NCBI GenBank assembly: GCA_946612455.1
Contig: CAMOER010000034.1
Location: 1-29,139, forward strand
Direction: 5' to 3'
DNA length: 29,139 nucleotides
Source: UBA3305 sp002373555
GTDB taxonomy: Bacteria > Bacillota > Clostridia > Lachnospirales > Lachnospiraceae
Below the pieces are notes generated by a model, which searched no databases, was not told the origin of the DNA, and saw nothing but the letters and a program-made list of their open reading frames with translations. Positions 1 to 6,865 of this stretch are shown here, in pieces. The translations under genes and the position numbers were made by a program. The stretch's first letter is position 1. Each line of letters begins with the position of its first letter.

Positions 1-1181
1 TCGGCAAGGATATCATCCGTTTCCACACGATCTACTGGCCGATCTTCCTGATGGCGCTCGGCGAGCCGCTGCCGAAGCAGGTGTTCGGCCATCCCTGGCT
101 GCTGCAGGGCGACGGCAAGATGAGCAAATCCAAGGGAAATGTCATCTATGCGGATGATCTGGTATCCGTTTTCGGCGTGGATGCAGTCCGTTATTTTGTG
201 CTGCATGAGATGCCTTTTGACAATGACGGCGTGATCACCTGGGAGCTTGTGACGGAAAGAGTGAATTCCGATCTTGCGAACACCCTCGGCAATCTGGTCA
301 ACCGTACGATCGCCATGAGCAACAAGTATTTCGGCGGCATTGTCAGAAATACCGGCGTGACGGAAGAAGTCGATGCTGATCTGAAAGAAACGATCGCTGC
401 TGCCGTGAAGAAGATCGACGCGAAGATGAACGATCTGCGTGTGGCGGATGCGCTGACCGAGATCTTCAACATCTTCAAGCGCTGCAATAAATATATCGAT
501 GAGACGATGCCCTGGGCGCTCGCAAAGGATGAGACGAAGAAAGACCGTCTGGCCCAGGTCCTCTACAACCTCTGCGAAGGCATCACGATCGGCGCCTCCC
601 TGCTTGAATCGTTCATGCCCGAGACTTCGGCCCGCATCATGAGCCAGCTGAACACCGAAGTCAGACCGCTTGCAGACTGCTGCACATTCGGTCTGTATCC
701 GGACGGAAACAAAGTCACCGAAAAGCCCGAGATCCTGTTCGCGAGACTGGATGTGGAGAAGGTGATGGAAGAGGTGAACGAGAAGTTCATGAAGCCCGCG
801 GAAGCGCCGGCTGAGCCCGAACCGGAAGAAAACGTGATCGATGTCGAAGCGAAGCCCGAAGTCGAGTATGATGACTTTGCGAAGCTCCAGTTCCGCATCG
901 GAGAGATCATTTCCTGCGAAGCCGTGAAGAAGTCCAAAAAGCTGCTCTGCTCCCAGGTGAAGATCGGCTCCGAGGTGAAGCAGATCCTGTCCGGTATCCG
1001 CTCCTCGTATGATCCGGAAGAGCTGGTCGGAAAGAAGGTGCTGGTGCTGACGAATCTCAAACCCAGAAAGCTGGCCGGACTGGAATCCCAGGGAATGCTG
1101 CTGCTTGCCGAGGATGCCGAAGGAACGCTTTCGCTGCTGACACCCGAAAGAGACATGCCTGCCGGCGCGCCGGTCGAGTGA
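1..1181 (+). CDS. metG: Methionyl-tRNA synthetase, C-terminal part (5' truncated by window)
   Basis: Charges tRNA-Met with methionine in the cytoplasm. The reading frame is open from base 3, so the gene starts outside the window and the N-terminal Rossmann half with its zinc knuckle is missing. The class I KMSKS motif is at 117-131, preceded by the family-typical HPWLLQGDGK. An anticodon-binding helical domain follows, then an acidic Pro/Glu-rich linker at about 790-870. From about 873 to the end lies a C-terminal EMAPII/Trbp111-type OB-fold tRNA-binding domain (FAKLQFRIGEI, later LKPRKLAGLESQGM), which supports dimerisation and tRNA binding in long MetRS forms. The stop is 14 nt before the next start, so it is probably co-transcribed with the DUF1846 and tadA genes. 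Identification is secure. Confidence 0.97.
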   Translation, partial: GKDIIRFHTIYWPIFLMALGEPLPKQVFGHPWLLQGDGKMSKSKGNVIYADDLVSVFGVDAVRYFVLHEMPFDNDGVITWELVTERVNSDLANTLGNLVNRTIAMSNKYFGGIVRNTGVTEEVDADLKETIAAAVKKIDAKMNDLRVADALTEIFNIFKRCNKYIDETMPWALAKDETKKDRLAQVLYNLCEGITIGASLLESFMPETSARIMSQLNTEVRPLADCCTFGLYPDGNKVTEKPEILFARLDVEKVMEEVNEKFMKPAEAPAEPEPEENVIDVEAKPEVEYDDFAKLQFRIGEIISCEAVKKSKKLLCSQVKIGSEVKQILSGIRSSYDPEELVGKKVLVLTNLKPRKLAGLESQGMLLLAEDAEGTLSLLTPERDMPAGAPVE

Positions 1182-1195
1182 GCAAGGAGAATTTT

Positions 1196-2650
1196 ATGAA
1201 GATCGGTTTTGACAACCAGAAGTATATCAAAATGCAGTCGGAGCACATCCGGGAGCGCATCGGTCAGTTCGACAACAAGCTGTATCTCGAATTCGGCGGA
1301 AAGCTCTATGATGATCATCACGCTTCCCGCGTGCTGCCGGGCTTTGAACCGGATGCCAAGCTGCGCATGCTCATGCAGCTTTCCGACCAGGCGGAGATCG
1401 TCATCGTGATCAGTGCGGAAGATATCGAAAAGAACAAGATCAGAGGCGATCTCGGCATCACCTATGACAATGATCTGCTCCGGCTGAAAGGGATCTTCGA
1501 AGATATGGGACTGTATGTCGGCAGCGTCTGCATCACGCATTTTGCCGGCCAGTATTCGGCCAGAATGTTCCAGAGCCGTCTGGAAAAGCTGGGCGTAAAG
1601 GTATACAAGCATTATCTGATCTCCGGTTATCCGAACAATATCCCGCTGATCGTCAGTGAGGAGGGACTGGGCAGGAATGATTATATCGAGACTTCGAGAC
1701 CGCTCGTTGTCGTCACCGCGCCGGGCCCCGGCAGCGGCAAGATGGCGACCTGCCTGTCGCAGCTGTATCATGAGTTCAAGCGCGGCGTGCGCGCCGGCTA
1801 TGCCAAGTTCGAGACCTTCCCGATCTGGAACCTGCCGCTCAATCATCCGGTCAATCTGGCCTATGAAGCCGCCACGGCGGACCTCAATGACATCAACATG
1901 ATCGACCCGTTCCATATGGAAGCCTATGGCGTGACGACGGTGAATTATAACCGGGACGTGGAGATCTTCCCGGTCCTGAAAGCCATCTTCGAGAGCATTT
2001 ACGGCGAGTGCAGCTACCAGTCCCCGACCGATATGGGCGTCAATATGGCCGGCAACTGCATTATCGATGATGAAGCCTGCCGCGATGCCTCGAAGCAGGA
2101 GATCATCCGCAGATACTATCAGACGCTGATCAAGATCGCGAGAGGCAAGGCGCCGGAATCCGAGGCGCAGAAGATCGAACTGCTCATGCACAAGGCCGGC
2201 ATCAAAAAGACCGACAGAACCGTCGTCGCTGCTGCGCTGGACCGCGAGGAGAAGACCGGCGAGGAGGCTGCCGCGATGGAGCTGACCGACGGTACGATCG
2301 TGACCGGCGGCACCAGCGATCTTCTGGGCGCCTGCTCGGCGCTGCTGATCAATGCGCTGAAATACTATGCCGGGATCGATAAGAAAGTGAAGCTGATCAC
2401 GCCCGGCGTGATCGGACCGATCCAGAAGCTGAAGACCGAATATCTTGGCAGCAGGAACCCGAGACTGCATATGGAGGAAGTGCTGATCGCGCTTTCCGCC
2501 AGTTCGATCACGAACGGCATGGCGGATTATACGCTGCAGCAGATCCCGAAGCTGCGCGGTGCCCAGGTGCATACGACAGTCATGCTTTCGGAAACGGACG
2601 AGCGTACCTTCCAGCGCCTCGGCGTCATGCTGACCTCCGAACCGAAATAA
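1196..2650 (+). CDS. DUF1846 family protein, function unknown
   Basis: Recognised as the DUF1846 family of cytosolic proteins of about 490-500 aa, common in Firmicutes. The family has known structures, but I know of no firm biochemical function. ATG 1196 is preferred over an in-frame GTG at 1178 because AAGGAG at 1184-1189 sits 6 nt before it and the product then begins MKIGFDNQKYI, as in relatives (484 aa). A glycine-rich PGPGSGKM segment at residues 176-183 resembles a P-loop but has Met where Walker A has Ser/Thr. It is followed by the conserved CLSQLYHE and NLPLNHPVNLAYEAATADL segments. There is no signal peptide or membrane segment. It sits between metG and tadA, with one base to tadA, suggesting a shared transcript with translation genes. 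The role is unknown. Confidence 0.9.
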   Translation: MKIGFDNQKYIKMQSEHIRERIGQFDNKLYLEFGGKLYDDHHASRVLPGFEPDAKLRMLMQLSDQAEIVIVISAEDIEKNKIRGDLGITYDNDLLRLKGIFEDMGLYVGSVCITHFAGQYSARMFQSRLEKLGVKVYKHYLISGYPNNIPLIVSEEGLGRNDYIETSRPLVVVTAPGPGSGKMATCLSQLYHEFKRGVRAGYAKFETFPIWNLPLNHPVNLAYEAATADLNDINMIDPFHMEAYGVTTVNYNRDVEIFPVLKAIFESIYGECSYQSPTDMGVNMAGNCIIDDEACRDASKQEIIRRYYQTLIKIARGKAPESEAQKIELLMHKAGIKKTDRTVVAAALDREEKTGEEAAAMELTDGTIVTGGTSDLLGACSALLINALKYYAGIDKKVKLITPGVIGPIQKLKTEYLGSRNPRLHMEEVLIALSASSITNGMADYTLQQIPKLRGAQVHTTVMLSETDERTFQRLGVMLTSEPK

Positions 2651-2651
2651 C

Positions 2652-3155
2652 ATGGATACCGACATCAAATACATGCGTGCTGCGCTGAAGGAGGCTGCCA
2701 AAGCCGCCCTCATCGGCGAAGTCCCCATCGGGTGCGTCATCGTCTGTGACGGGAAGATCGTGGGCCGCGGCTACAACAGGCGCAACACAAAACATACCAC
2801 CCTGGCGCACGCGGAGCTGATCGCGATCGACAAGGCCAGCCGGAAACTCGGCGACTGGCGGCTGGAGGGGTGTACGCTTTACGTAACGCTTGAACCGTGC
2901 CAGATGTGTTCCGGTGCGATCGTGCAGTCGCGCATCGACCGCGTTGTGGTCGGCACGATGAATCCGAAGGCCGGCTGTGCCGGTTCGATCCTGAACATCC
3001 TGCAGGATGACCGTTTCAATCATCAGGTGGAACTGACGACCGGCATCCTGAAGGAAGAGTGCACTGCGGTTCTGCAGGACTTCTTCGTGAATCTGAGAGC
3101 CAGGAACAAGGCGGCGCGTATGGCTGAAAAAGCCGAAAAGGGCGAAAATCCGTGA
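2652..3155 (+). CDS. tadA: tRNA-specific adenosine deaminase TadA
   Basis: Zinc-dependent deaminase that converts A34 to inosine in the wobble position of tRNA-Arg(ACG), and in some Firmicutes of other A34 tRNAs. The 167-aa length is normal. Zinc and catalytic residues are visible: H53-A-E55 (E55 is the proton shuttle) and P82-C83-Q-M-C86. No convincing Shine-Dalgarno precedes ATG 2652, which lies one base after the DUF1846 stop, so translation may depend on coupling to the upstream gene. The last 15 or so residues are a basic/acidic tail. A terminator follows directly. A guanine or cytosine deaminase is the alternative, but the core matches TadA better. The window also encodes an A34 tRNA, tRNA-Pro(AGG). 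Confidence 0.93.
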   Translation: MDTDIKYMRAALKEAAKAALIGEVPIGCVIVCDGKIVGRGYNRRNTKHTTLAHAELIAIDKASRKLGDWRLEGCTLYVTLEPCQMCSGAIVQSRIDRVVVGTMNPKAGCAGSILNILQDDRFNHQVELTTGILKEECTAVLQDFFVNLRARNKAARMAEKAEKGENP

Positions 3156-3162
3156 TCTTAGG

Positions 3163-3192
3163 AATACCCCGTTTCTCCAAGAACGGGGTATT
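3163..3192 (+). terminator. Hairpin terminator after tadA
   Basis: An 11-bp perfect stem (AATACCCCGTT at 3163-3173 with AACGGGGTATT at 3182-3192) and an 8-nt loop begins 7 nt after the tadA stop. The following tract (GCTTTGCC) is only weakly T-rich, so termination may be partial. Confidence 0.65.
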
Positions 3193-3222
3193 GCTTTGCC
3201 GGCATGACAGGATTCATACTAT

Positions 3223-3266
3223 GAATATCGTTTTGGCGGGATAATCCGAATATCTGGCGAGATTAT
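3223..3266. repeat. Imperfect tandem direct repeat, possible operator
   Basis: Two units, 3223-3245 and 3248-3266, share GAATATC, then GGCG, then GAT.AT. The first unit carries four extra bases (GTTT or TTTT, depending on alignment) after GAATATC. Repeats of this size between transcription units may be protein-binding sites. No regulator is encoded nearby, so the role is open. Confidence 0.35.
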
Positions 3267-3372
3267 ACATAGAAGAATTTTTAACGAACAGATAGAATAC
3301 GGTTCGTACCAAATGACATTATCTAATTTTTCGATAAAGCAGATGGTTTTCATCTGCACCTTTCTTCTCCTT

Positions 3373-3412
3373 AAAAAGGCGGCACTCTTCCCCGGGGTGC
3401 CGCTGCTTTTTT
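3373..3412. terminator. Strong, potentially bidirectional terminator
   Basis: Stem GCGGCAC 3379-3385 with GTGCCGC 3397-3403, flanked by an A-run on the left (3373-3377) and a T-run on the right (3407-3412), so it could act on either strand. It lies about 180 nt beyond the tadA terminator and upstream of the ATPase promoter, so no annotated gene directly requires it. Confidence 0.8.
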
Positions 3413-3447
3413 ATACAGCTGCGGGAGGATGGATACATACCCGCCTC

Positions 3448-3476
3448 TTGCATCTGCGGCGGATTAAAAGTACAAT
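3448..3476 (+). promoter_or_regulatory. Sigma-A-type promoter for the P-type ATPase gene
   Basis: TTGCAT (3448-3453), a 17-bp spacer and TACAAT (3471-3476). It lies about 80 nt upstream of the ATPase start and downstream of the 3373-3412 terminator, so the ATPase is probably its own transcription unit. Confidence 0.7.
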
Positions 3477-3554
3477 AAAGGGCAGTGCATCCGAAGACAG
3501 AACGAATTTCAGTGGGAAACCGTTCCGCGCTGACTGCGGAACCGATGAATCTAT

Positions 3555-6164
3555 ATGGCTGGTAAAAGAAAGAAAAACAAAACCTTAAAGCAGAATCTTC
3601 CGAAGAGCCAGAGAGTCTATATTCCGGACATCTATGTGGATCCGAAATACGGGCTCACCGGCGATCAGATCCGGGAGCGCGAGCGGGGCGGCTTTGTGAA
3701 CGTTCCGGTCGACCCGGGCACCCGCACGGTCAAACAGATCATCCTGAGCAATACGCTCACCTATTTCAACATGATCTTCGTGATCCTGGCGGTCCTTCTC
3801 CTGATCGTCGGATCCTACCGCGACATGCTCTTTATGGGCGTGATCGTGACCAACACGCTGATCGGAATCATTCAGGAGATCCGTTCGAAAAAAGTGCTGG
3901 ACGATCTGAAGATCATGGGCGCGGCAAAGATCACGGCGGTCCGGGAGGGAAAGAAGACGGAAGTCCTGACCGATTCCCTGGTGCTCGATGATATCGTGAT
4001 CCTGAAGGCCGGCGCACAGATCCCGGCGGACGCCGTCGTCGTAAACGGCAGCATTCATGTCAATGAAGCGCTCCTGACCGGTGAATCCGATGAGATCGAG
4101 AAGACGAGGGGAAGCCGGCTGCTCTCCGGCAGCTTCGTCGTATCCGGCACCTGCCTTGCGAAGCTGACCGCGGTCGGAGAGGATTCCTATATTTCCAAGC
4201 TGACGCTCAAAGCCACCAAACAGACTGTGAAGGAGCAGTCGGAGATGATCCGCGCGCTGGACCGCCTGGTCAAGATCGTCGGCGTGATCATCATTCCCAT
4301 CGGCGGCCTGCTGTTCTATCAGCAGTATTTCATGGTCGGCGCCACATTCCGCGACAGCATTACCGGCATGGTCGCTGCCGTGATCGGCATGATCCCGGAA
4401 GGGCTGTATCTGACGGCCAGCCTGGCGCTGGCTGTATCGGCGATGCGTCTGGCAACGAAGAAAGTGCTGATCCATGACATGAAGAGCATGGAGACGCTGG
4501 CCAGAGTCACGGTGCTGTGCGTTGATAAGACCGGAACGATCACGGAAGATCATATGGAGGTCAAGGATCTCATTACCGATATCAAGACGCCCGGCACGCT
4601 GGAGAAGATCCCGGAGCAGGTCGGCACGGTCCTGCAGAAAGGCAAGGCACAGCTGAAGGCGGTCGCAAAAGATGTGGACGCCGCAAAAACGATCACTGCC
4701 GATCCGGACTTTGAAGATGTCCTGAAGCTGGATGATGCGGAAACGCAGGAGACCTTCATGAAAGCCGGCAGCGGGACCGGACATCCGGTCAACAAGGAGA
4801 TCAAACAGCTGCTTTCCGATTTTGCGCAGAATATGCCTGCGGACAATGCGACGATGCGGGCAATGAAGGAATACTTTACCGACACCACAGGCAGAAAGCC
4901 GGAGAAAGTGGTTCCCTTCTCGTCCAGAGTCAAGTATTCCGGCGCTGTTTTCGGCGGTGTCAATTACGTTCTCGGCGCGCCCGAATATCTTCTGGGCGAT
5001 GATTACGAACTGTATCAGGAAAATATCGAGAGCCACGGGGAGAGCGGCTACAGAGTCCTTGCATTCGGACGCTATGACGGCGAACTGAACGGCGAACTGC
5101 TGGACCGCCCGGTCAGACTGCTGGGCACGGTCCTGCTGGCGAACCGCGTGAGAGCCGGCGCAGCGAAGACGTTCCGGTATTTTGCAGAACGGGAAGTGGC
5201 GGTGAAGGTCATCTCCGGAGACAACCCCGTCAGCGTTTCCTCGATCGCGATGGAAGCAGGCATTGCCGGCGCGGAGGATTACGTGGACGCGACGACGCTG
5301 AAAACGGATGCCGAGATCGCCGCAGCCGTCAAGCGCTATACGGTCTTCGGGCGCGTGACACCGGAGCAGAAGCGCCGGTTCGTCAAGGCGCTGAAGGATA
5401 TGGGCGAGACCGTCGCGATGACAGGAGACGGCGTGAACGATGTCCTGGCGCTGAAGGATGCGGACTGCTCGATCGCCATGGCCTCCGGTTCGGAGGCGGC
5501 TTCGCAGGTCGCCCAGCTGGTGCTCATGGATTCGGATTTCTCCAGGATGCCGAACGTGGTGCTGGAGGGACGGCGGGTCGTCAACAACATCGAACGCACG
5601 GCCAGCCTTTTCCTCGTCAAGAACATATTCTCACTGCTGCTTTCGGTCTTCTCCGTGATCCTGGTCATGGACTATCCGTTAAAGGCTGCGCAGGTCTCGC
5701 TGATCAGCATGTTCACGATCGGCATACCGGCATTCCTGCTGTCGCAGGAGCCCAACAAAGACCCGATCAAGGGAAAATTCCTGACGAACGTGTTCCTGCG
5801 GGCGCTCCCGGCGGGCCTGACCGACTTCGCCGTGGTGCTGGCGCTGACGCTTTTCGCCATGGAATTCAATGTGGATAATGAGAGCATGTCGACAGCCTGC
5901 ACGCTGCTCGTGGCGATGGTCGGTTTCATGATCATGTACCGGATCATGAAGCCCATGACGAAGCTGCACTGGGCGATCTGGCTGTCCATGGTCGCCGGAC
6001 TTGTTTTCTGCCTGTTCAACCTGCGGTGGTTCTTCTCGATCACCTCGGTGACCAAGCAGATCGCCATGCTGATGATCGTCTTTGCGATCATCGCGGAACC
6101 GATGATGCGGTATCTGGGCATCTTTGCGGAATGGCTTCTGAAGAAGCTCACCGAACGGCGCTGA
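3555..6164 (+). CDS. P-type cation-transporting ATPase, CtpE-like
   Basis: Membrane pump of 869 aa that couples ATP hydrolysis to cation transport. The actuator-domain TGES is near residue 175, the phosphorylated Asp is D324 in DKTGT, a nucleotide-domain LGAPE is present (usually KGAPE), and the hinge GDGVND is at about 624-629. Membrane segments lie in pairs before and after the actuator domain, including PEGL in M4, and a C-terminal bundle of about six follows. The M6 stretch TIGIPAFLLSQEPN resembles the CtpE branch, linked to calcium uptake in mycobacteria, rather than classical SERCA or MgtA types; the substrate here is an inference. The stretch from about residue 345 to 440 is a long Lys/Asp/Ala-rich insertion between the phosphorylation site and the rest of the nucleotide domain. 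ATG 3555 lacks a clear Shine-Dalgarno, but the N-terminus is full length and basic. Confidence 0.9.
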   Translation: MAGKRKKNKTLKQNLPKSQRVYIPDIYVDPKYGLTGDQIRERERGGFVNVPVDPGTRTVKQIILSNTLTYFNMIFVILAVLLLIVGSYRDMLFMGVIVTNTLIGIIQEIRSKKVLDDLKIMGAAKITAVREGKKTEVLTDSLVLDDIVILKAGAQIPADAVVVNGSIHVNEALLTGESDEIEKTRGSRLLSGSFVVSGTCLAKLTAVGEDSYISKLTLKATKQTVKEQSEMIRALDRLVKIVGVIIIPIGGLLFYQQYFMVGATFRDSITGMVAAVIGMIPEGLYLTASLALAVSAMRLATKKVLIHDMKSMETLARVTVLCVDKTGTITEDHMEVKDLITDIKTPGTLEKIPEQVGTVLQKGKAQLKAVAKDVDAAKTITADPDFEDVLKLDDAETQETFMKAGSGTGHPVNKEIKQLLSDFAQNMPADNATMRAMKEYFTDTTGRKPEKVVPFSSRVKYSGAVFGGVNYVLGAPEYLLGDDYELYQENIESHGESGYRVLAFGRYDGELNGELLDRPVRLLGTVLLANRVRAGAAKTFRYFAEREVAVKVISGDNPVSVSSIAMEAGIAGAEDYVDATTLKTDAEIAAAVKRYTVFGRVTPEQKRRFVKALKDMGETVAMTGDGVNDVLALKDADCSIAMASGSEAASQVAQLVLMDSDFSRMPNVVLEGRRVVNNIERTASLFLVKNIFSLLLSVFSVILVMDYPLKAAQVSLISMFTIGIPAFLLSQEPNKDPIKGKFLTNVFLRALPAGLTDFAVVLALTLFAMEFNVDNESMSTACTLLVAMVGFMIMYRIMKPMTKLHWAIWLSMVAGLVFCLFNLRWFFSITSVTKQIAMLMIVFAIIAEPMMRYLGIFAEWLLKKLTERR

Positions 6165-6203
6165 TAAAAACCCACTTTTGGTGACTTTATCGCATATATT
6201 TCC

Positions 6204-6232
6204 TTGACAAAAACCCCTTTAGAGATTATCAT
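6204..6232 (+). promoter_or_regulatory. Sigma-A promoter for hup
   Basis: Perfect -35 TTGACA (6204-6209), 17-bp spacer, -10 TATCAT (6227-6232). It lies about 45 nt upstream of the hup start, in the gap after the ATPase stop. Confidence 0.85.
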
Positions 6233-6276
6233 TTCATAGGATTTGAGCAAGAAACAAATTCAGGAGGACAATTACT

Positions 6277-6552
6277 ATGAATAAAATGGAACTTGTAGCA
6301 GCTGTCGCCGAGAAGGCGGAGATCTCCAAAAAGGATGCTGACAAGGCTGTTAAGGCTCTTACAGATGTTATTGCAGAAGAACTTAAAGCCGGCGGAAAGG
6401 TTCAGTTAGTCGGATTCGGAACCTTCGAGACCAGCGCCAGAGAGGCCAGAGAGGGCAGAAATCCCCGCACAGGCGAGAGCATGAGCATTCCGGCAAGCCG
6501 TATGCCCAAGTTCAAAGCAGGCAAGGCTCTGAAGGATATGGTAAACGAATAA
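6277..6552 (+). CDS. hup: HU-family DNA-binding protein
   Basis: Nucleoid-associated dimeric protein that bends DNA. The 91-aa length is typical. The N-terminus MNKMELVAAVAEKAEISKKD and the central GGKVQLVGFGTFE, followed by the DNA-binding arm GRNPRTGE and the end segment PKFKAGKALKD, are all diagnostic. AGGAGG at 6262-6267 lies 9 nt before ATG 6277. It has its own strong promoter and is followed at once by a terminator, consistent with high expression as a mostly monocistronic message. Its codons are less GC-rich at third positions than those of its neighbours, as is usual for an abundant protein. Confidence 0.98.
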   Translation: MNKMELVAAVAEKAEISKKDADKAVKALTDVIAEELKAGGKVQLVGFGTFETSAREAREGRNPRTGESMSIPASRMPKFKAGKALKDMVNE

Positions 6553-6560
6553 GAAGAACG

Positions 6561-6590
6561 AAACCGGCCGGAAGGCCGGTTTTCCTTTAT
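6561..6590 (+). terminator. Rho-independent terminator after hup
   Basis: Stem AAACCGGCC (6561-6569) and GGCCGGTTT (6574-6582) with a GGAA loop, followed by TTCCTTT. It lies between hup and rqcP, so rqcP is reached by read-through or from an unseen promoter. Confidence 0.85.
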
Positions 6591-6602
6591 CAGGGGGTAA
6601 GC

Positions 6603-6842
6603 ATGAGACTTGACAAATACCTGAAGGTATCCAGGATCATCAAGAGAAGGACCGTCGCCAACGAAGCCTGCGATGCCGGCAGAGTGCTGGTGAACGGAAA
6701 GGCGGCCAGAGCTTCGTATGACGTGAAGATCGGGGATGTGATCGAGATCGCCTTCGGGAACCGCACGGTGAAGGCCGAAGTGCTGGAGATCAAAGAATCT
6801 CCGAAGAAGGACGAGACGGCGGAGATGTTCCGGTATATCTGA
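6603..6842 (+). CDS. rqcP: S4-domain RNA-binding protein RqcP (YabO/Hsp15 family)
   Basis: A 79-aa protein that is essentially one S4 RNA-binding domain: MRLDKYLKVSRIIKRRT, then AGRVLVNGKAARASYDVKIGD. In Bacillus the orthologue RqcP (YabO) joins RqcH on stalled 50S subunits to drive C-terminal alanine tailing in ribosome quality control; assignment here is by family and by its place behind hup, the common Firmicute order. AGGGGGT at about 6592-6598 precedes ATG 6603. In many spore formers this gene is followed by yabP and yabQ; here an ABC exporter follows instead. Confidence 0.88.
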   Translation: MRLDKYLKVSRIIKRRTVANEACDAGRVLVNGKAARASYDVKIGDVIEIAFGNRTVKAEVLEIKESPKKDETAEMFRYI

Positions 6843-6865
6843 ACCGGGGCGGAAAGGAGGGCTTC

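Larger units (their letters stand above)
3193..3554. other. Intergenic region between tadA and the P-type ATPase
   Basis: No supported gene. It holds an imperfect direct repeat (GAATATC..GGCG.GAT.AT, at 3223-3245 and 3248-3266), an inverted pair ACGAAC 3284-3289 / GTTCGT 3302-3307, a hairpin GCAGATG 3339-3345 / CATCTGC 3351-3357, a strong terminator at 3373-3412, and a promoter at 3448-3476. An ATG-started frame at 3313-3588 is not credible: it has no ribosome-binding site, crosses the terminator and overlaps the ATPase gene. Confidence 0.6.

Noticed and set aside
1178..1195. Upstream GTG start for the DUF1846 gene
   Set aside because: It overlaps the metG stop and places the AAGGAG site inside the gene; ATG 1196 is ideally spaced from that site.
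563..2740. 725-aa open frame on the minus strand across metG and the DUF1846 gene
   Set aside because: Antisense to two solid genes, rich in Arg/His/Asp/Leu with no family signature or ribosome-binding site. It is a by-product of GC-rich third positions.
3156..3554. Possible small SRP RNA after tadA, a common Firmicute position
   Set aside because: The conserved GGAAGG/AGCAGC asymmetric-loop signature of SRP RNA is absent, and no dnaX follows.
3313..3588. 91-aa plus-strand frame before the P-type ATPase
   Set aside because: It runs through a strong terminator and the ATPase promoter, overlaps the ATPase start and has no ribosome-binding site.
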